From positions 1,688,990 through 1,752,989 of the forward strand of contig CACRXP010000013.1 in assembly GCA_902702965.1 (NCBI GenBank): 64,000 bases of DNA, given 5' to 3'. Made by a program: the position numbers and the translations under genes. This document shows, one piece after another, positions 11,270 to 23,754 of this stretch; within the stretch, counting starts at the first letter, position 1, and each line of letters begins with the position of its first letter. The DNA is from Spirometra erinaceieuropaei (taxonomy: Eukaryota; Platyhelminthes; Cestoda; Diphyllobothriidea; Diphyllobothriidae). A model generated the notes under the pieces. It was not told the DNA's origin and made no database searches. It saw only the letters and a program-made list of their open reading frames with translations.

Positions 11270-12370
11270 CTGACCTGTGAAAAGCAACTGGTGTTGGCGC
11301 TGGTTGTTAACGGGGGGAATCAATTTTTTTCCTCCCCAATGACAAATCCATGAAAAAATGGTTCATCCTCCGGTCTGACCAGCAAAAAGTTACAGATCGT
11401 GGGACATCGGGCTCTGTTTTCGATCGAGGTTGGTTTGGGACCCAAACCCCTTGTCTACTGAGCCCTCCTATCTGTTGAAAGTGCTTCTGAACAGAAGGTC
11501 ATAACGGATTTGATTTTCTTAATAATGCCTCAGAGGGGTGAGAAGAATCTGCGTCAACGGTTGAGCGCAAGAGGTCATTATTCAACTTCGCTGGACTTCT
11601 CGAAAAACGGGAGTCGGGGAGATCGAAATAGACCGATCAGAATTCTCGAACGATCGCGGGCACTTGCGGACATCTGAATCATTCAGATGAACCCTACGAA
11701 TTGTTTTGGAGGTCGTCGATTCCGACGATGTCCACCGTGTGCCACACAGCAAGGTGCAGCAGGCACGGCGACTTGCGCGTGAAATAGTTTATAGTGATGG
11801 TAGACTTGCGCTACATCCACCACACTCTCTCCTACCCACTCCCCACCACCTGTCGAGACATAGCCAAGAAGAACGGAGGCTTGGGAAGGGCGCAAGTGGT
11901 TGGTATGGTTGAGCCCGCACCTTGGCGTTCCACTCCACACCCTCTGGTCCACACGGCAAATGACCAGGTTTTTGACTAACAGCAACAACAGCACCCCAAC
12001 AGGGGTCAGAAGGACGAGGATGACTAGGCAGCCATGCCCACAACCCGTATACCCTGCGAGAGCGCAAGCGCATCTACCAGGAGAGAACTAGGTGTCAGGG
12101 AACTGCCAGCGCATACCAGGCTGTGAGGACTACGATTTCCTGATACTGGCATATCATCCGCTTTCAGACGCCCTGGCTGAAAGTCATGCAGCATACAATG
12201 ACAAACATGACCGTCTTCGGATTTTGTGTCCCACTTTGTTCGCTCCAGTCTATGAAGAACAATTTATATAAAAATCTAAACAACAAGACCTAATAGACTT
12301 ACGAAGACACAGTTCAAATGGACTAGGCATAAATACTTAACAATTAGCATTCAAATGGAGACCCCCCCAA
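11270..12370 (+). repeat. Interspersed repeat Y, copy 2, split by repeat X
   Basis: The outer parts match 9190-9905 (GAATTGTTTTGGAGG before the break, ATGCAGCATACAATGACAAACATGACCG after it). The middle, 11722-12170, is repeat X and has no counterpart in copy 1, so X inserted into Y here. Confidence 0.65.
11722..12170 (+). repeat. Interspersed repeat X, copy 2 (inserted in repeat Y)
   Basis: It starts near GACGATGTCCACCGTGTGC, as the copy at 32528 does, and contains GGCGACTTGCGCGTGAAATA, GACCAGGTTTTTGAC, GGTCAGAAGGACGAGGATGA and GAGCGCAAGCGCATCTACC. The block around GACCAGGTTTTTGAC corresponds to the uninterrupted site where the Merlin element sits in the third copy. No coding motif is seen. 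Confidence 0.8.
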
Positions 12371-12379
12371 AACGACATT

Positions 12380-15300
12380 TCTTTCCGGTGCCCCAATAGC
12401 CCGTAAGATTTTTTGCTATAGATAATTGGCATGTCATGCTCACTTGGATTTATAAGTTGTACGTCACTAAGAAATGAGAATCGACTTAAAACATGCAGAA
12501 TTTCCTGTGATTTTATCACAAATGAGGTCTTATTGTGGGACGCCTGCTCTACCATTTTTTTGAGCGTCAAGCAAGAGCCCGCAAATATCGCTGCATGATT
12601 ATGAGGAGTTAATAATATACAGGGACCTTGCCGCTAAAATCCCACTCGAAAAATACTATATGCCATGAGATAGCTTTGTTTTATATATAGCTTTATAGAA
12701 AGTGTCACTTTTCTCAATGCTAGGAGGTAGAGCATCCCGGCGTATTGAAACATTTCTTTACGATGCAATGTCCTAGGCTTTTTCGAAAAATGAACGGAAT
12801 GGGCTCTGAAACTGTTTGAAATTCTGCATACTTCGTAGGCTTATAGCATTTATGCATTCCTCTGTGTACGCAGTCCGATCAGGAATGCCATAACAGATGA
12901 TCGGATTGTCACACAGAAAATGAATATTGTTGAAATGTTTTGAAATATTTGGACAAAAGCAAAGTTCTGGTCTTTGCACTTCGACTGAAGTTATCGTATA
13001 CATGCTTGTGAACAGGATAGAGTTCATACATGCGGCAGGATCAGATCAGGCTTTACGTTCAAACCAGATCATACATATTCATCGTAATCTTCTGTCGAAT
13101 AATTGTTATAGTGTTTCCCTCCATTTGTCCCTACTTAAGAAGAGCATTATATGATGGGCTCATTAATTGGCTTTTTATATGTCCGAACCCACATGCATTC
13201 TCTCATTTAAATTCCATTTTTCGCAATTTTCTCAAAGCCAATTCCTAACTTATGAGGAACGCTGGGTGACTCTCTTCATTATCACCGTATTTTTGCCGTT
13301 TCAAAAAGGTAAAAGTTTCCCTGCGTGTCAAGCTTCACAATCATGAGCTAAGGCAATATCCGGATAGTTTTAATACTCACCGGGTAAACGCTACTGTTTA
13401 CCACTTTTATATTTAATATAAAACTCACCAAAGGCCTTAGGCATCCGTGATTCAGATCGCTACAGTACCCGCCTCCTGCCCCCAGCCGGGAGTGCCTTGC
13501 GGTGGGCAATCATTTTCATTTTAATAACTGCGTCGCGACCACAGGATAGTCAGCGACTCTCGTCTATTCAAAGCGTCCCTCCCTTGACCGCAATTGTTCA
13601 CTCCATCTACTATAGAATTCGGACAGGACAATAACCTCTGTCTATACACACCCCACAAAATACTGACGACACTGTTGTTTCCAGAAGATCCTTGACACAG
13701 TCCGTAATTAAATTAACCATAACATTTCTCTTTTCTACTTTTTCGCCCATTTTCGGATCCGGGTATATTGTAAGCAAGATTAACTAAAGACTGGACAGGC
13801 AGGAATTTCTGCTTAAAAAACAGGACATGTTCTGTCCAGGAAGAAAAAAATCCTTCCCCTGGAAGAAAAGTGGCATATGGTATCCGGAACAGCCTTCAAA
13901 CTCGCCGAACTTACCAGATGAATTCTTTTTGCTTTTGCTAGGAGCACATCAACTTAAGAGGCTAGTAGGCGTCTCTAATAGCAATATTATGCTCGGAAAT
14001 CGTTGTTTTAGGACTTAGGCCAACCGATCTGCAGAAAAAAACTTCAAATACCAAACAGTGGTCGCAAAGAGCATGAAAATGTCTTTCCCAGTGCATCTTA
14101 TAATGTCAGGTAAATTTATGAACTAAGGGTATGATTTCCAACAATTGCATTTGTGCAGAGACCGTGCTAAACTTACGGGTTTTTTTACGCATTTTCTGAA
14201 GTCAAAAAGCGTCGGTTATATTTACCCCTTATCCAATTCGAGCGTAAGTCCCAAACGTCAGACAAATAAAGCTCTCTTTTCAGTGCTCGTGTCACCTCCT
14301 TCGCGATTGATGGCACCTGTTGGAACAAAAACTTTTGCCTGACTGACGACTATTGCACACTTGAGAAATAGCCCATGAATGACCGCACAAAAACAGAAAC
14401 CGCGATCTTAGATATTCCAGTACTTCATACTATAACACCACCTGTGAGACTATAATCAGTCATTTACCAGCTCGCCCATCCTGCCGTGAGCGTCCTTCGA
14501 GGGCTGAACGCCAAAGTAGGCGACGAAACTGGCATGAAATGGCAAACCCCTCAGTTACTTTCTTAACCACTTGCAAAAGGACTAACTGGTGAATTACGCA
14601 TAGAAAACACTGGCTCTAGAAATAGTGAACGAAAGGAAAAGAACTACTGCGGTTTCCCATGGTTTGCAAAGGAATAGTGACTAAAAGGTTCTTTTATATC
14701 GCAGTTAGGATAGTCCAAATCGGAGTCCGTAGTATCTTAGGCTAACGGAGCGAACTCATTTTGCAAAACTTGACAAAACGGGCTCGTACTCTTCGTGTCA
14801 CAAACCCTTTCAAGCGTCGAACCTCTTGGCCAATCTGCGTTTTTTGCTCTCGTCCAGGAGCGATTGGTCAATAAGAAAAAAAGCCGCCTCCCAGGATATA
14901 GCTGCTCAAGTTTTTTTTAGCATTACCCAGATGGCACTGCGTACACAGTCCTTGATAAGTGACAAACAACACAATGGACAAATCTGAATAACGTAAGCTA
15001 CAAATATTAAAAATCTAATAGTCCTTAACTCTTCCAGAGGTTGGAATATGACCGCAAAATTGGAAGCTGAGCGGAATCGCCTCCAGTTAGCGCGAAAAGT
15101 ACTTACTGTTATCGACCAACGTCACAAATCGCAGTACTCAATGAAGAGTGGGACTGCATGCTCCATCGATCGGATCGATATTGTTACGCCAGTTTCCAGT
15201 AGGCAGATGACATGGGTAAATAAATCTGGAAGACGACTACAGGAAGCGCCTAAAAGCGCTGATGCCTGTAGACTTTCTCAGCCAATATTTAGACCACTGC

Positions 15301-16680
15301 TGCCTAAATCGTGCTTCCGATTAATTGCAAGTTCAAAAACAAACGAAAGTTTACATCATAATATTCGCCTTTGCTTAAGAATATTACTTGCTGTTATTCA
15401 ATCTGTCCTAAAATAATTTTCAACAATTGAAGGCGAAATTTCGAGTTCCAGCTGTATGCATACACTTTCATCCAACATGAGCCGGTATTTTGGCGCCGTT
15501 ACGTTTGCTATCGTAAAGAAGAACATGCTACAGCATGTCCATGGCCTGCACAACGCAGTCTTCCCTGATATAAAATTCACGAGGGAAAAAGAACAGGAAC
15601 AGCAGTTGCCCTTCCCGGAAGTGAGTTACGGGAGCTACTGTTTGTGCTGGAACTTCAATCAAGAACTTAAGATGAACGAACAGCCACCATGTCAAATCGT
15701 ACTCTGAGATGCAGTGCAGAGAGGCCGCTGGTTCTCTCTTCATACACTTCCGCGGACTGCAAAACGTTCCCACGGTGAAAGTAGGATGCTTGATGCAGAA
15801 AAACTAGCTTCCGAGGCTGTTCTGTTGGCTCCGAGTTTTATGCGGCTTCTACTGGATTTGGGAACCCCATTTTTCATCGTTCTAGTAACAGACGGTTTGT
15901 CAGCTGACCGGTATTCCATTAGGACCCAACCTTTGTGTTAGTAGAGAGAATTTTCGTTTAAGACGACTGCGAAGATGTCAGCACAAGCGAAGTAGTCTTC
16001 TTTGTCCTCGGCTAAGGTGATATTTCTTGAGTTTTCTTGTATTAGAAGCAACTCACCAACGGACAAAACGTCACGTGGGTGGGATTCTTTGTTCCTCAAA
16101 AACTGCCATTCTGGGCCGAGTGCGAATAAAATAACCAGCCAATCCATGCGAATAAGCTTAAACAGCGCAGTTGATAACACGTGTGTAAATAGTCACTACA
16201 CAGCCGCATTAATACGCATGTGCTAACAAAGGTCGAGGAGCACACGTTGTGTCACCTGCGGAAGGGATCACTTTTTAAGTACATAAAGGCCGTCTGCACA
16301 ACATTTCCTCACTGAGACTAACACATGTTTACAGGGGAGTGGGCGAAAAGGTGTAGCCTTGGTTTCCGGCACCTGACTCCCGAGACAGCATTGATCGAAT
16401 TACTATCAATAGGCCATAAATTTTGTTTTCCCAACCCAAAGCCAGACAAATGAGTGGCAGAAATGTAACACTATTTCCGCATGTGCCATAAATCTGAAGG
16501 CTAGGAACCAGTTTCGAAAAGTTACTTCGCAACCATCCACTCATCGCTATCTCTCACAGACGCTTAGTAATTTACATGCCGCAGCTGCAATGAAGTCGAT
16601 AGACAACAGACGGCATCTCCTGTTTAGAGATAAGGTCTTTTGGCCGCATCAATTCCCGGCGGATTGTTAAATCAGGCCTG
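12380..16680. other. Long unassigned stretch
   Basis: There is no convincing feature in 4.3 kb. A minus-strand frame at 12773-13027 contains FNNIHFLCDNPIICYGIPD, loosely like the FADD region of a CR1/jockey reverse transcriptase, but it lacks the catalytic Asp pair and flanking domains. Frames at 15048-15416 and 15456-15707 show no motif. Confidence 0.4.
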
Positions 16681-16784
16681 CGAGCAACTCCTATTCCGAG
16701 TGACGCGAGAGATCTGGCCACGGTCTAGGAGACCCACTTCATATACGGAATGCTTCGCCACAATTTCGGCTGACATGGCACATT

Positions 16785-17115
16785 CATGCTAGTGGGACGC
16801 TCACTGATCGCGTCACGGGACACACTCGTTCTGTTTTGATCCTTGGGGCTCAATCTTGAACCCGGCAGCAGCCGCACGACGGCCGGCAGTATAGGTAGAT
16901 TAACATTGCCAAGGAAAATAGGGGGGACTGAAATGGCCATTTCTGGCTTATTAGAAGTCATCTGCTAGCCATACCCAACTCCAGCTTTTCTAGCCCCCCT
17001 TCCATTGTGTATGCCCGATCGCAACCGACAGGACAATGAGCCGGTTGGTCTGGGTGGTTGATAACCACTAACAAGTCAGAAATGGTCATCCCAGTCTCTC
17101 TTGTCTTTGTCAGTA
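16785..17115. mobile_element. Rearranged SINE fragments, inverted
   Basis: On the minus strand, 16785-16915 resembles the non-tRNA part of the SINE (GGGACGCTCACTGATCGCG, GGCAGCAGCCGCACGACGGC), and 16925-16980 resembles its tail (GGGACTGAAATGGCCATTTC). On the plus strand, 17000-17115 repeats the tail in the opposite sense (CCCGATCGCAACCGACAGGA, then GAAATGGTCATCCCAGTCTC and TTGTCTTTGTCAGTAATGC). The two pieces form a decayed head-to-head arrangement like the cleaner pair at 47.1-47.7 kb. The tRNA-like head is mostly lost. Confidence 0.6.
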
Positions 17116-17257
17116 ATGCGATACACTACTCCAGATTGCTCCTCGGACTTTAACTGTCCTTTAATCGTAATGATGCCATCGGATGGTCACTTTGCAAAAT
17201 GGCAATTCGAAGGCATCCATAAGTCGCTGCCTACTCGATCGCCCCCAGAGGACTTAA

Positions 17258-17900
17258 ACATCAACACCACCAACGATATGGCATTCTCTGCCATACATCA
17301 AAGACGTCTCAGAAGCAACCGAACGCATTGCTGTGGAGCTAGGTGTTGGAATGGCGCACCGTCCCAAAGCCGCCATGCGCAGTAAGGTCATTAAAATTAA
17401 AGACCGGTTAAAGCCTGAAGAACAATCCGGAGTACTGCATCACATCATGTGTCAAAATTGGCCCCGTAATTACGCAGGCCAGACTGGACGCATGCCCGGA
17501 TCATGCATACACGAACATAAGCTGGCTGTGCGACGAGGCGACGAAGTATCACATGTGGCCGTCCACACCTATGAAATGGGTCACGAGTTCAACTTCGCAA
17601 CCACTTAAATAGTCGCCCACGCCGGAAAAAAGCAGTCCGAGAATTGCTTGAAGTCTGAGCCTCGGATGAGAACTCAGCCAATCGACTTATCGATCTGGAG
17701 TCGGCGTACAGAGCCCTACGTAGCCAACTCCAGTCTTGCGCCGTCGGTCGATGATTGGCCTGCATGCCCTATAACTGTAGCTTGTTCTGCTGCTGCTACT
17801 ATCTCTGATGATGGACTCCTTCACGAGTTCGAATGTTCAGGACAAGAAACAAAATATCCCGGTTCTCGAGCCCTCTTCTTCTTCACTTATAATGTTCAAA
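17258..17900 (+). pseudogene. PLE C-terminal region with decayed GIY-YIG endonuclease
   Basis: The frame opens after TAA at 17255 and reads SLPYIKDVSEATERI, then GVLHHIMCQNWPRNYAGQTG and HEHKLAVRRGDEVSHVAVH, ending at 17608. Past a frame change, a further piece reads KKAVRELLEV, a TGA, then ASDENSANRLIDLESAYRAL. This matches the linker, GIY-YIG nuclease and C-terminal tail of a Penelope-like reverse transcriptase. It is dead: YIG is YAG, the conserved Arg before the EH motif is replaced (SCIHEH), and a Trp before ASDEN appears to have become TGA. The reverse-transcriptase core is absent. Near the end CTCTGATGATGGACTCC matches other PLE tails. Confidence 0.85.
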
Positions 17901-17909
17901 TTTAGTTTT

Positions 17910-18745
17910 GGGAGGGCGCCTGCTCTCGCTCTCTGTAGGATACAAGGACAAAAGTAGCACGTGCTTCTTCTCGTTAGTGCGCATTAATCCCCCCACACAC
18001 ATTTTCTCATGTTATTCATGTCGTCTGATGCTTTTGTTCGTAGAACGGTTGCAGGTGCAGGTGTGTCACAGGCTTTCCAGACATTTTCCGCTCAAAGACC
18101 TCTTATTTGTCAAACCAATATAGGGGTTCATTTGTTGAGAGGACGTAATAAAAGAACACTTTTACTAAATGTCAAACAACTCTCCACGAATATGGCAGGG
18201 CACATTTCGTTTCCACTTTTAAGCCAGTTATTAGGCAAATGTCTTCAGTTTGGCTGTTAGAGGACTGTTCATTTCACAGGCCGCGGCGTCAGGGTAAGTA
18301 GCTAGTAGCCTAACTTTCCTGATTAACACGTAACATAATCTCGACTTAATTCATATTTAGATGGAAGCCCACTGGCCTCTTGCTGTGTGTTCATCTTTAC
18401 AGGTTACACCCTTATACCACTTACTTACTGTGTATCTCCTACCTCAAGACTCGATGCTCGTGCAAATTAAATAATATTTCCTCGAAGTATGTGCAAAGCA
18501 CTTGTTGCTAATGCTACTTTTACGCGAAGTTGTCCTTTAATTAAATGCTATTCTTAAAGGACGGACTTATTTTTGGTTTAGAAAAACTTCACAAATAGGA
18601 AAAGCATTGAGATGACAAGTGAATTATTTGCGCAGGCTATTATTTTGTACTTTGAGTGCTAGTGTTCCGAAGTGCGCAATAGGCTCCATATTTATAGCAG
18701 GTTTTACTGAAACCCGTGAGGACCCTTCATAAAGTCACAAAAATG
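17910..18745. other. Unassigned sequence
   Basis: I recognise no element or gene here. Two overlapping open frames at 17908-18260 show no motif. Confidence 0.4.
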
Positions 18746-18749
18746 ATAC

Positions 18750-19310
18750 GAATTTGCGGCGTTTTAATTTTCTCAGAAATTAATCGCTAACTCGCAAGCG
18801 ATAAGTCCATTTTAGGCTCATAGGTTCAGATTTAAATTTGACATGAATAGTTGGGCAGAAGTCCATCAGTCACATCAGAATACCAGCGTAATATTGATTA
18901 ACTGCCAACAGGCAGCCAGCAGTATATACATAGGTGGCACGATATGCCATACTTGGCAGAACAGGTACTAGCTAAAAGCCCCTACACGCGTGTTTCGCCG
19001 ATATTCTGCCGCTAATCTACTTCGGGCCAAATATTAATATCAAATTTCAGTCTGAACCTATAAGACTTAAATGGACTGATCTGCTCCAAGTTATCGATCC
19101 ATTTCTGAGGAAATTAGAAAGCCGCAATTTCAAAACTGAAATATTAATCAGAAAAGCCCATGGGAAACGCTGGGGGACCCATTGATGAGCCGCACCCCTT
19201 GCAGCTACGCCATGCAGCGGAAGAATATCGGCGAAAAACGTGATTGGGCTTTTGGCTAATACCTGTACTGCCAAGTATGCTATACCGTGCTACCTATGCA
19301 GATACGAAAA
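18750..19310. mobile_element. Foldback element (core 18929-19298) with repeat flanks
   Basis: Inverted arms begin CATAGGTGGCACGATATGCC on the left and CATAGGTAGCACGGTATAGC on the right (reverse complement), and run on through ACTTGGCAG and ACAGGTA into AGCCCCTACACGCGTGTTTCG. The core is 370 bp and non-coding. The left flank (GCCAACAGGCAGCCAGCAGTA, AATTTGACATGAATAG) matches the left flank of the foldback at 48746. A second internal inverted pair involves CTCAGAAAT and ATAGGTTCAG near 18770-18840 and 19040-19120. Confidence 0.7.
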
Positions 19311-19361
19311 AGCATAAGAGGAAGTACGTAGTTTGTGATTATGAAGCCTTGCCAGAAACTA

Positions 19362-20356
19362 CAGTGCGTGACCTATCTCATGAAATGTTGTCTGAAATTC
19401 TGAAATGTGTTTTCGATAAGTAAGGATTACTTGGTCGCGGTTGTGATTCTGATTACCTTAAGGCATACTCTTATAACATTTAAGACTCGCAGGATGTCGG
19501 CTTTAAAATGCACTTCTTTTCGATCTCCTTTAGAAAGCGTGCTCGGGGAAAAAACGACTACTTAAGTAGCATGCATTTTTCCCATTGATTTTTGATGTTC
19601 TTGAAAATTCAAATATATTTTATAGAAACCACAAACAAAAATATGCTTTCTTTTAGTCAATCAATAGAGAATCACGTCTTCTTTATATTTTATACTTAAG
19701 AAAGTAGTATAATTAGGTTTTAAAAAAGTTTCAAATTTTGAGACTTTCTAAGACCGCGATATGTCCATTCACATAGCCTCGTACCTGGCCGTTTATCACT
19801 GCTCCTCATGAAATGTACAACATGGTCCGCATCCATTGCAAAATTTTATGGACCCTGCATGATATCTCTTTAATGACATAGAAAAATATGGGATTTTCTT
19901 TACGCGGAACGCATGCGCCTTGTAGAGTGTAATCACTAAGCGCTAATGTAACGAATGATCAGGATCCAAATTTTTCGGCAATTAGAAAACTTTTTTAAAA
20001 CCTAATTATATTCCTTTCTTAGGTATAAAATATAAAGAAGACGTAATTCTCTATTGATTGACTAAAAGAAAGCATATTTTTGTTTGTGGTTTCTATAAAT
20101 TATATTTGAATTTCCAAGACCATCGAAAATCAATGGGAAAAATGCATGCTACTTAAGTAGTCATTTTTTCCCGAGCTCGCTTTCTACAGGAGATCGAAAA
20201 GAAGTGCATTTTAAAGCCGACATCCTGCCGAGTCTAAAATGTTATAAGAGTATGCCTTAAAATAATCAGAATCACATCCGCGGTCAAGTAATCCTTCCTA
20301 ATCGAAAACGTATTTCAGAATTTCAGCCAACATTTCATGAGATAGGTCACGCACTG
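19362..20356. mobile_element. Family A foldback element, copy II
   Basis: A 995-bp element between TA dinucleotides. Both ends read CAGTGCGTGACCTATCTCAT (right end reverse-complemented). The arms stay similar inward through CTACTTAAGTAG and GCATATTTTTGTTTGTGGTTT, so the whole element folds back on itself. No open frame of note. The end sequence is the version shared with the longer family B elements. Confidence 0.88.
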
Positions 20357-20431
20357 TAGAGCTGCAAGGGCTTATATATTTTGACTTTAAGAAGTTCTCC
20401 AGCACCTGTATGTGCTGAAATATAAAGCCTT

Positions 20432-20708
20432 GGTCAGATGTGGTTATGCAGCCCCACTTGAAGAAAACAAGCCCCAGCCACCTGTAATACGAAGGCAGTG
20501 GTAATGGAGGTTTTTACAGGTGGAGCGGGAAACGCACAGGCGACGAGGTCAAGTAATTGTATGCAGACGAAGAGCTATTGGGGATGCGCGGTTGTACTCT
20601 GAATGGTCGAGATATGGTTGTCTCGACCCCTGACCCTAACACCAAGCCCTACACCCTAATCCAAAAGTATTGTGTTCATCAGGTGGGGCTACATGACCAC
20701 ATCTTACC
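20432..20708 (+). mobile_element. Family T element, copy B
   Basis: Left end GGTCAGATGTGGTTATGCAG, right end (reverse complement) GGTAAGATGTGGTCATGTAG. The body carries TTTTTACAGGTGGAGCG and GCACAGGCGACGAGGTCAAG; the CCCTAA-like section is short (about 20628-20665). Flanks AAAGCCTT and AACTCTTT agree at five of eight positions, a weak trace of a duplication. Non-coding. Confidence 0.85.
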
Positions 20709-21139
20709 AACTCTTTCCTTCAAAGAAAGACTGGAATTAAGATTTCATTTCCAATAAGGTCTGTTTGCAGAATGAAGATTTCGTGCATCCTATGCAGATA
20801 ATGCGATTTCATTTATGCAGGTCCTGAAAGTAAATTGAGGAATGTTTGTTTATATCGCACTTATCCCTTTAAAGGAGCCGTTTATGGAGGAAGCTAGAAG
20901 ACGCCCATTCAAAAGCCATTCTACCTTTGTGTGTGAAATCGGTTAGGTAAAGTTACATGCGTTTGGCAGCCCTTTGCTGCATTTTCATCCATATACGACT
21001 TTTTATAGTTATTCCACTTGTTATGCATTTCCTAAACTGTCATTTTGTCATCACGCCTTTTGGATCACGTGACCAACCTCGCACTGCCATGGCAAGGAAC
21101 GATAAAGGCTGTAACCCCATTCACACACCCGTCCCCTCA

Positions 21140-21430
21140 TTCCCCCCCGCATATTTAAGTTGGTGTTTATGGCAGCCTCGCAAGTGCTTGAGGCCAATCA
21201 ACGTTTCCCCTTCTCTGATTGGCTGGCGGACGCACACGCGCTGGGGAGGTGGGGGGGGGGGACGAATAACCTCGACGGCGGACACAGACGAGACAACTTG
21301 CCTGGAGAGACTACCCGCGGAGCCTCGTGCACGCACTTCCTCATCAGCAAAGGTTGTCCAACCCAATCCGTCTTCCCTGACCTCTGATTTGGGAACCTTT
21401 GTCCTATCGGCCATTTCACCTCACATCACG
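21140..21430 (+). repeat. Interspersed repeat W, copy 2
   Basis: This matches the minus strand of 2690-2990: GGCCAATCAACGTTTCC, CTGATTGGCTGGCGGACG, CCTCGACGGCGGACACAG, GTTGTCCAACCCAATCCGTC. A G run lies at about 21250-21260. The CCAAT/ATTGG pair is kept in both copies. Confidence 0.7.
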
Positions 21431-21469
21431 TTTGAACCGAATGTATACTGACCGAAAGCGATGTTTGTA

Positions 21470-22595
21470 GGTGTTCCACGAGTTTAGAGGCACCTCAAAT
21501 TCTCGATCGTCTCCTGCATACAGTGGACATAAGGAAATAAGAAATACAAAGTTAAAGTGTGTTCCCTGGTGACTGCGAAAGATGCAGTCTTTTAGGTTCT
21601 AACTGTATTCAAACATGAAGGTTAAAATTATGAAAATGTTTAAACATTTCTCAAGAAGTGACTGGACTTTTCTTATTGCTGTCCAAGAATCCTTAGAGCA
21701 GGATACTTTACGCTTGATTTGTTTACGTCGTGTTAAGGGCAGCTCTATGTAAATTGTAGGGAGGTTGTCGTGTCTAGAATACGCGAGAATATCTCAGAAT
21801 GAATTAGTATCCTTCCCCACGGGAAGGTCTGCAGTTAGATTTTTTTAGGTGCTGTTGACCTCAATTTGTGTTCATGACGAAAGGTTAAACAAAAGGTCAG
21901 CCGAAGCACATGGTGATGAACTGGCCTTAATTACGACATAAAAACAACCATACACCATATTTTAATGACAAAATCTTGTAAGCGAGTCTGCAAAAGCTTC
22001 TTGGCTGTAGGCTGGTTTATGCACAAAGGAGATGATAACTGATCTATCCGAACGCTGTGCTGCCGTAATTGCGCTGGTTTCGTCAACATAGCACATATTT
22101 TTATTCTTACGTCATCTGTGGTGGCGGTGTTTACGTGTGGGCACCCATGATGAATGAAATGTAGGTCGGAGTTCCCTGAACTGCGCATAATGCCGTCATA
22201 CGAAATTGTGGTTTTAAACAACTTACCTTCATTTAGTACGCTTCTTAGCGTAGAGAAACCTGCGAAAGGGTATCAGTTATTCGCAGCGTAATAACAGAGA
22301 AAGTCACTACAGCTGATTCTGTTTCGTTGAGCAGTATCTGACGCTTAAATTGTGCTTGTATTTGGACAGCATTAACGGAATGCTGCCTCGCAGAACAGCA
22401 AAACTACCTAGACTTATAATACTAGAATAATTGGATCTGTAACACATTCCGATCAACTTCACTAACTTCATTCGTCCCATGCATACATAAAGCTCGATTC
22501 AGCCAACTTACAATTTTTTTCGCAGGAGTATTTTTACTCGGTTTACATTGAAACGATATTGAATTATCTTCCTGTTTTGGGCACGGTTAAGTTGT
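21470..22595. other. Unassigned sequence
   Basis: No recognisable element or gene; open frames are short and without motif. Confidence 0.4.
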
Positions 22596-22597
22596 AT

Positions 22598-22923
22598 GTT
22601 ATTACCAACAAAAACAAAGGAGACTGGAATGGCCACTTTTGGCTTATTAGCCGTTGTCAGCCAGTCATACCCAACCCCGAAGTGTGGAACACCCGAGGCT
22701 CGAACTCGCGACCTGTTAGTTAGAAGTCCACGCCTCTAACCGCTGGGCCACGAGCCCGTTGCCCTGTCGGTTTCGACCGGGAATATGCAATGGCAGGGGA
22801 CGCTCACCGATCGTTCTTACGGAACTCGCTCGTTCCGTTGTGCCTTAAGGGCTCTCTCTCTCGAGCCCAGCCAGCAGCCGCAGAGCGGCATATGATATAG
22901 GCAGTATGCTATTACAGACAAAG
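22598..22923 (-). mobile_element. tRNA-derived SINE, minus strand
   Basis: On the minus strand a non-tRNA block (TATCATATGCCGCTCTGCGG ... GTTCCGTAAGAACGATCGG) is followed by a tRNA-like head. Its A box is TGGCCCAGCGG (22740-22750 complement) and its B box GAGTTCGAGCC (22697-22707 complement). The anticodon loop region CTTCTAA resembles tRNA-Arg with anticodon TCT. The tail contains GGCTAATAAGCCAAAAGTGG. Both ends carry a version of GTTATTACCGACAAAG. RNA polymerase III would be expected to transcribe an intact copy. Confidence 0.85.
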
Positions 22924-22974
22924 TGAGCGCTTCCTACCACACTCAGGTTGACTGAAACCTTGTTTTTGCGCGAC

Positions 22975-23130
22975 CATTGTACAAATCAGATAACGCGCTT
23001 ATTCCACAGCAGCTGGCGCATTTCAGCTCAAATATTCACATCAACTTCCAGACTGAGTCTGAAAAGCTTTTTTTCTAACGGATTTACTCCAAGTTCGCGC
23101 ACTAATTTCCTCGGAAATTAAACAAGGCGG
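22975..23130 (-). repeat. Repeat fragment shared with 48.57-48.70 kb
   Basis: On the minus strand the order is CCTTGTTTAATTTCC, GAGGAAATTAGTGCGCGAAC, TTGGAGTAAATCC, GAATATTTGAGCTGAAAT. This is the order found at 48570-48690 and, more diverged, at 18770-18860. It is the flank of the foldback family without the foldback itself. Confidence 0.6.
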
Positions 23131-23754
23131 CTTGTGAACCAGATTGTTTATGTAGGGGATCTTGGGATACATAACTTTATTTGTGAGGCTTCCGGTACCA
23201 TACGACTGACCCCGCTCTCAAATCAGTTGTCAGTGTCAAAGGGCTGCTGTTCAAGCGACTTAGTTGGATCATATAAACACTTGGCCTGACTGAAAGTGTT
23301 TACGAGCCATATAACTTGCGTCATTGCTGTCATCATTGTCAAAATTTGTGTTGCGGTCATGCTTTCAACCATTCATACATCTTCCAGAAGTCGGGAGAAT
23401 TACAGTTTACGGAGAGAGTTTTTTAATTGCAAATCGCATCCTCCAAAATAAAAATGTCCTAGGCTGAGCTAGTACGCAAAGTCGCCCCCGCAAAAAATTT
23501 ATGTAGAGCAATTCACTACTCGAACAAAATAAGAATTCAAGGCAGAATGATTAATTGGGCCGAAAGCTTCGTGTCCTCCAGAGTAGAGAGAGAGTTGCTG
23601 TTGTTGGAATTTTTTCTTCGGAATGGGTAAAGATTGAAAATGGTGTTTCATAGGGTTCTGTTTAAGGCCAACTATTGTTCCGGCTTTATGTGAATGACCG
23701 CATCGGGAAATTGGACTGTGAAGACGTCATGTCTGCCGACGCCATAAAAATATA

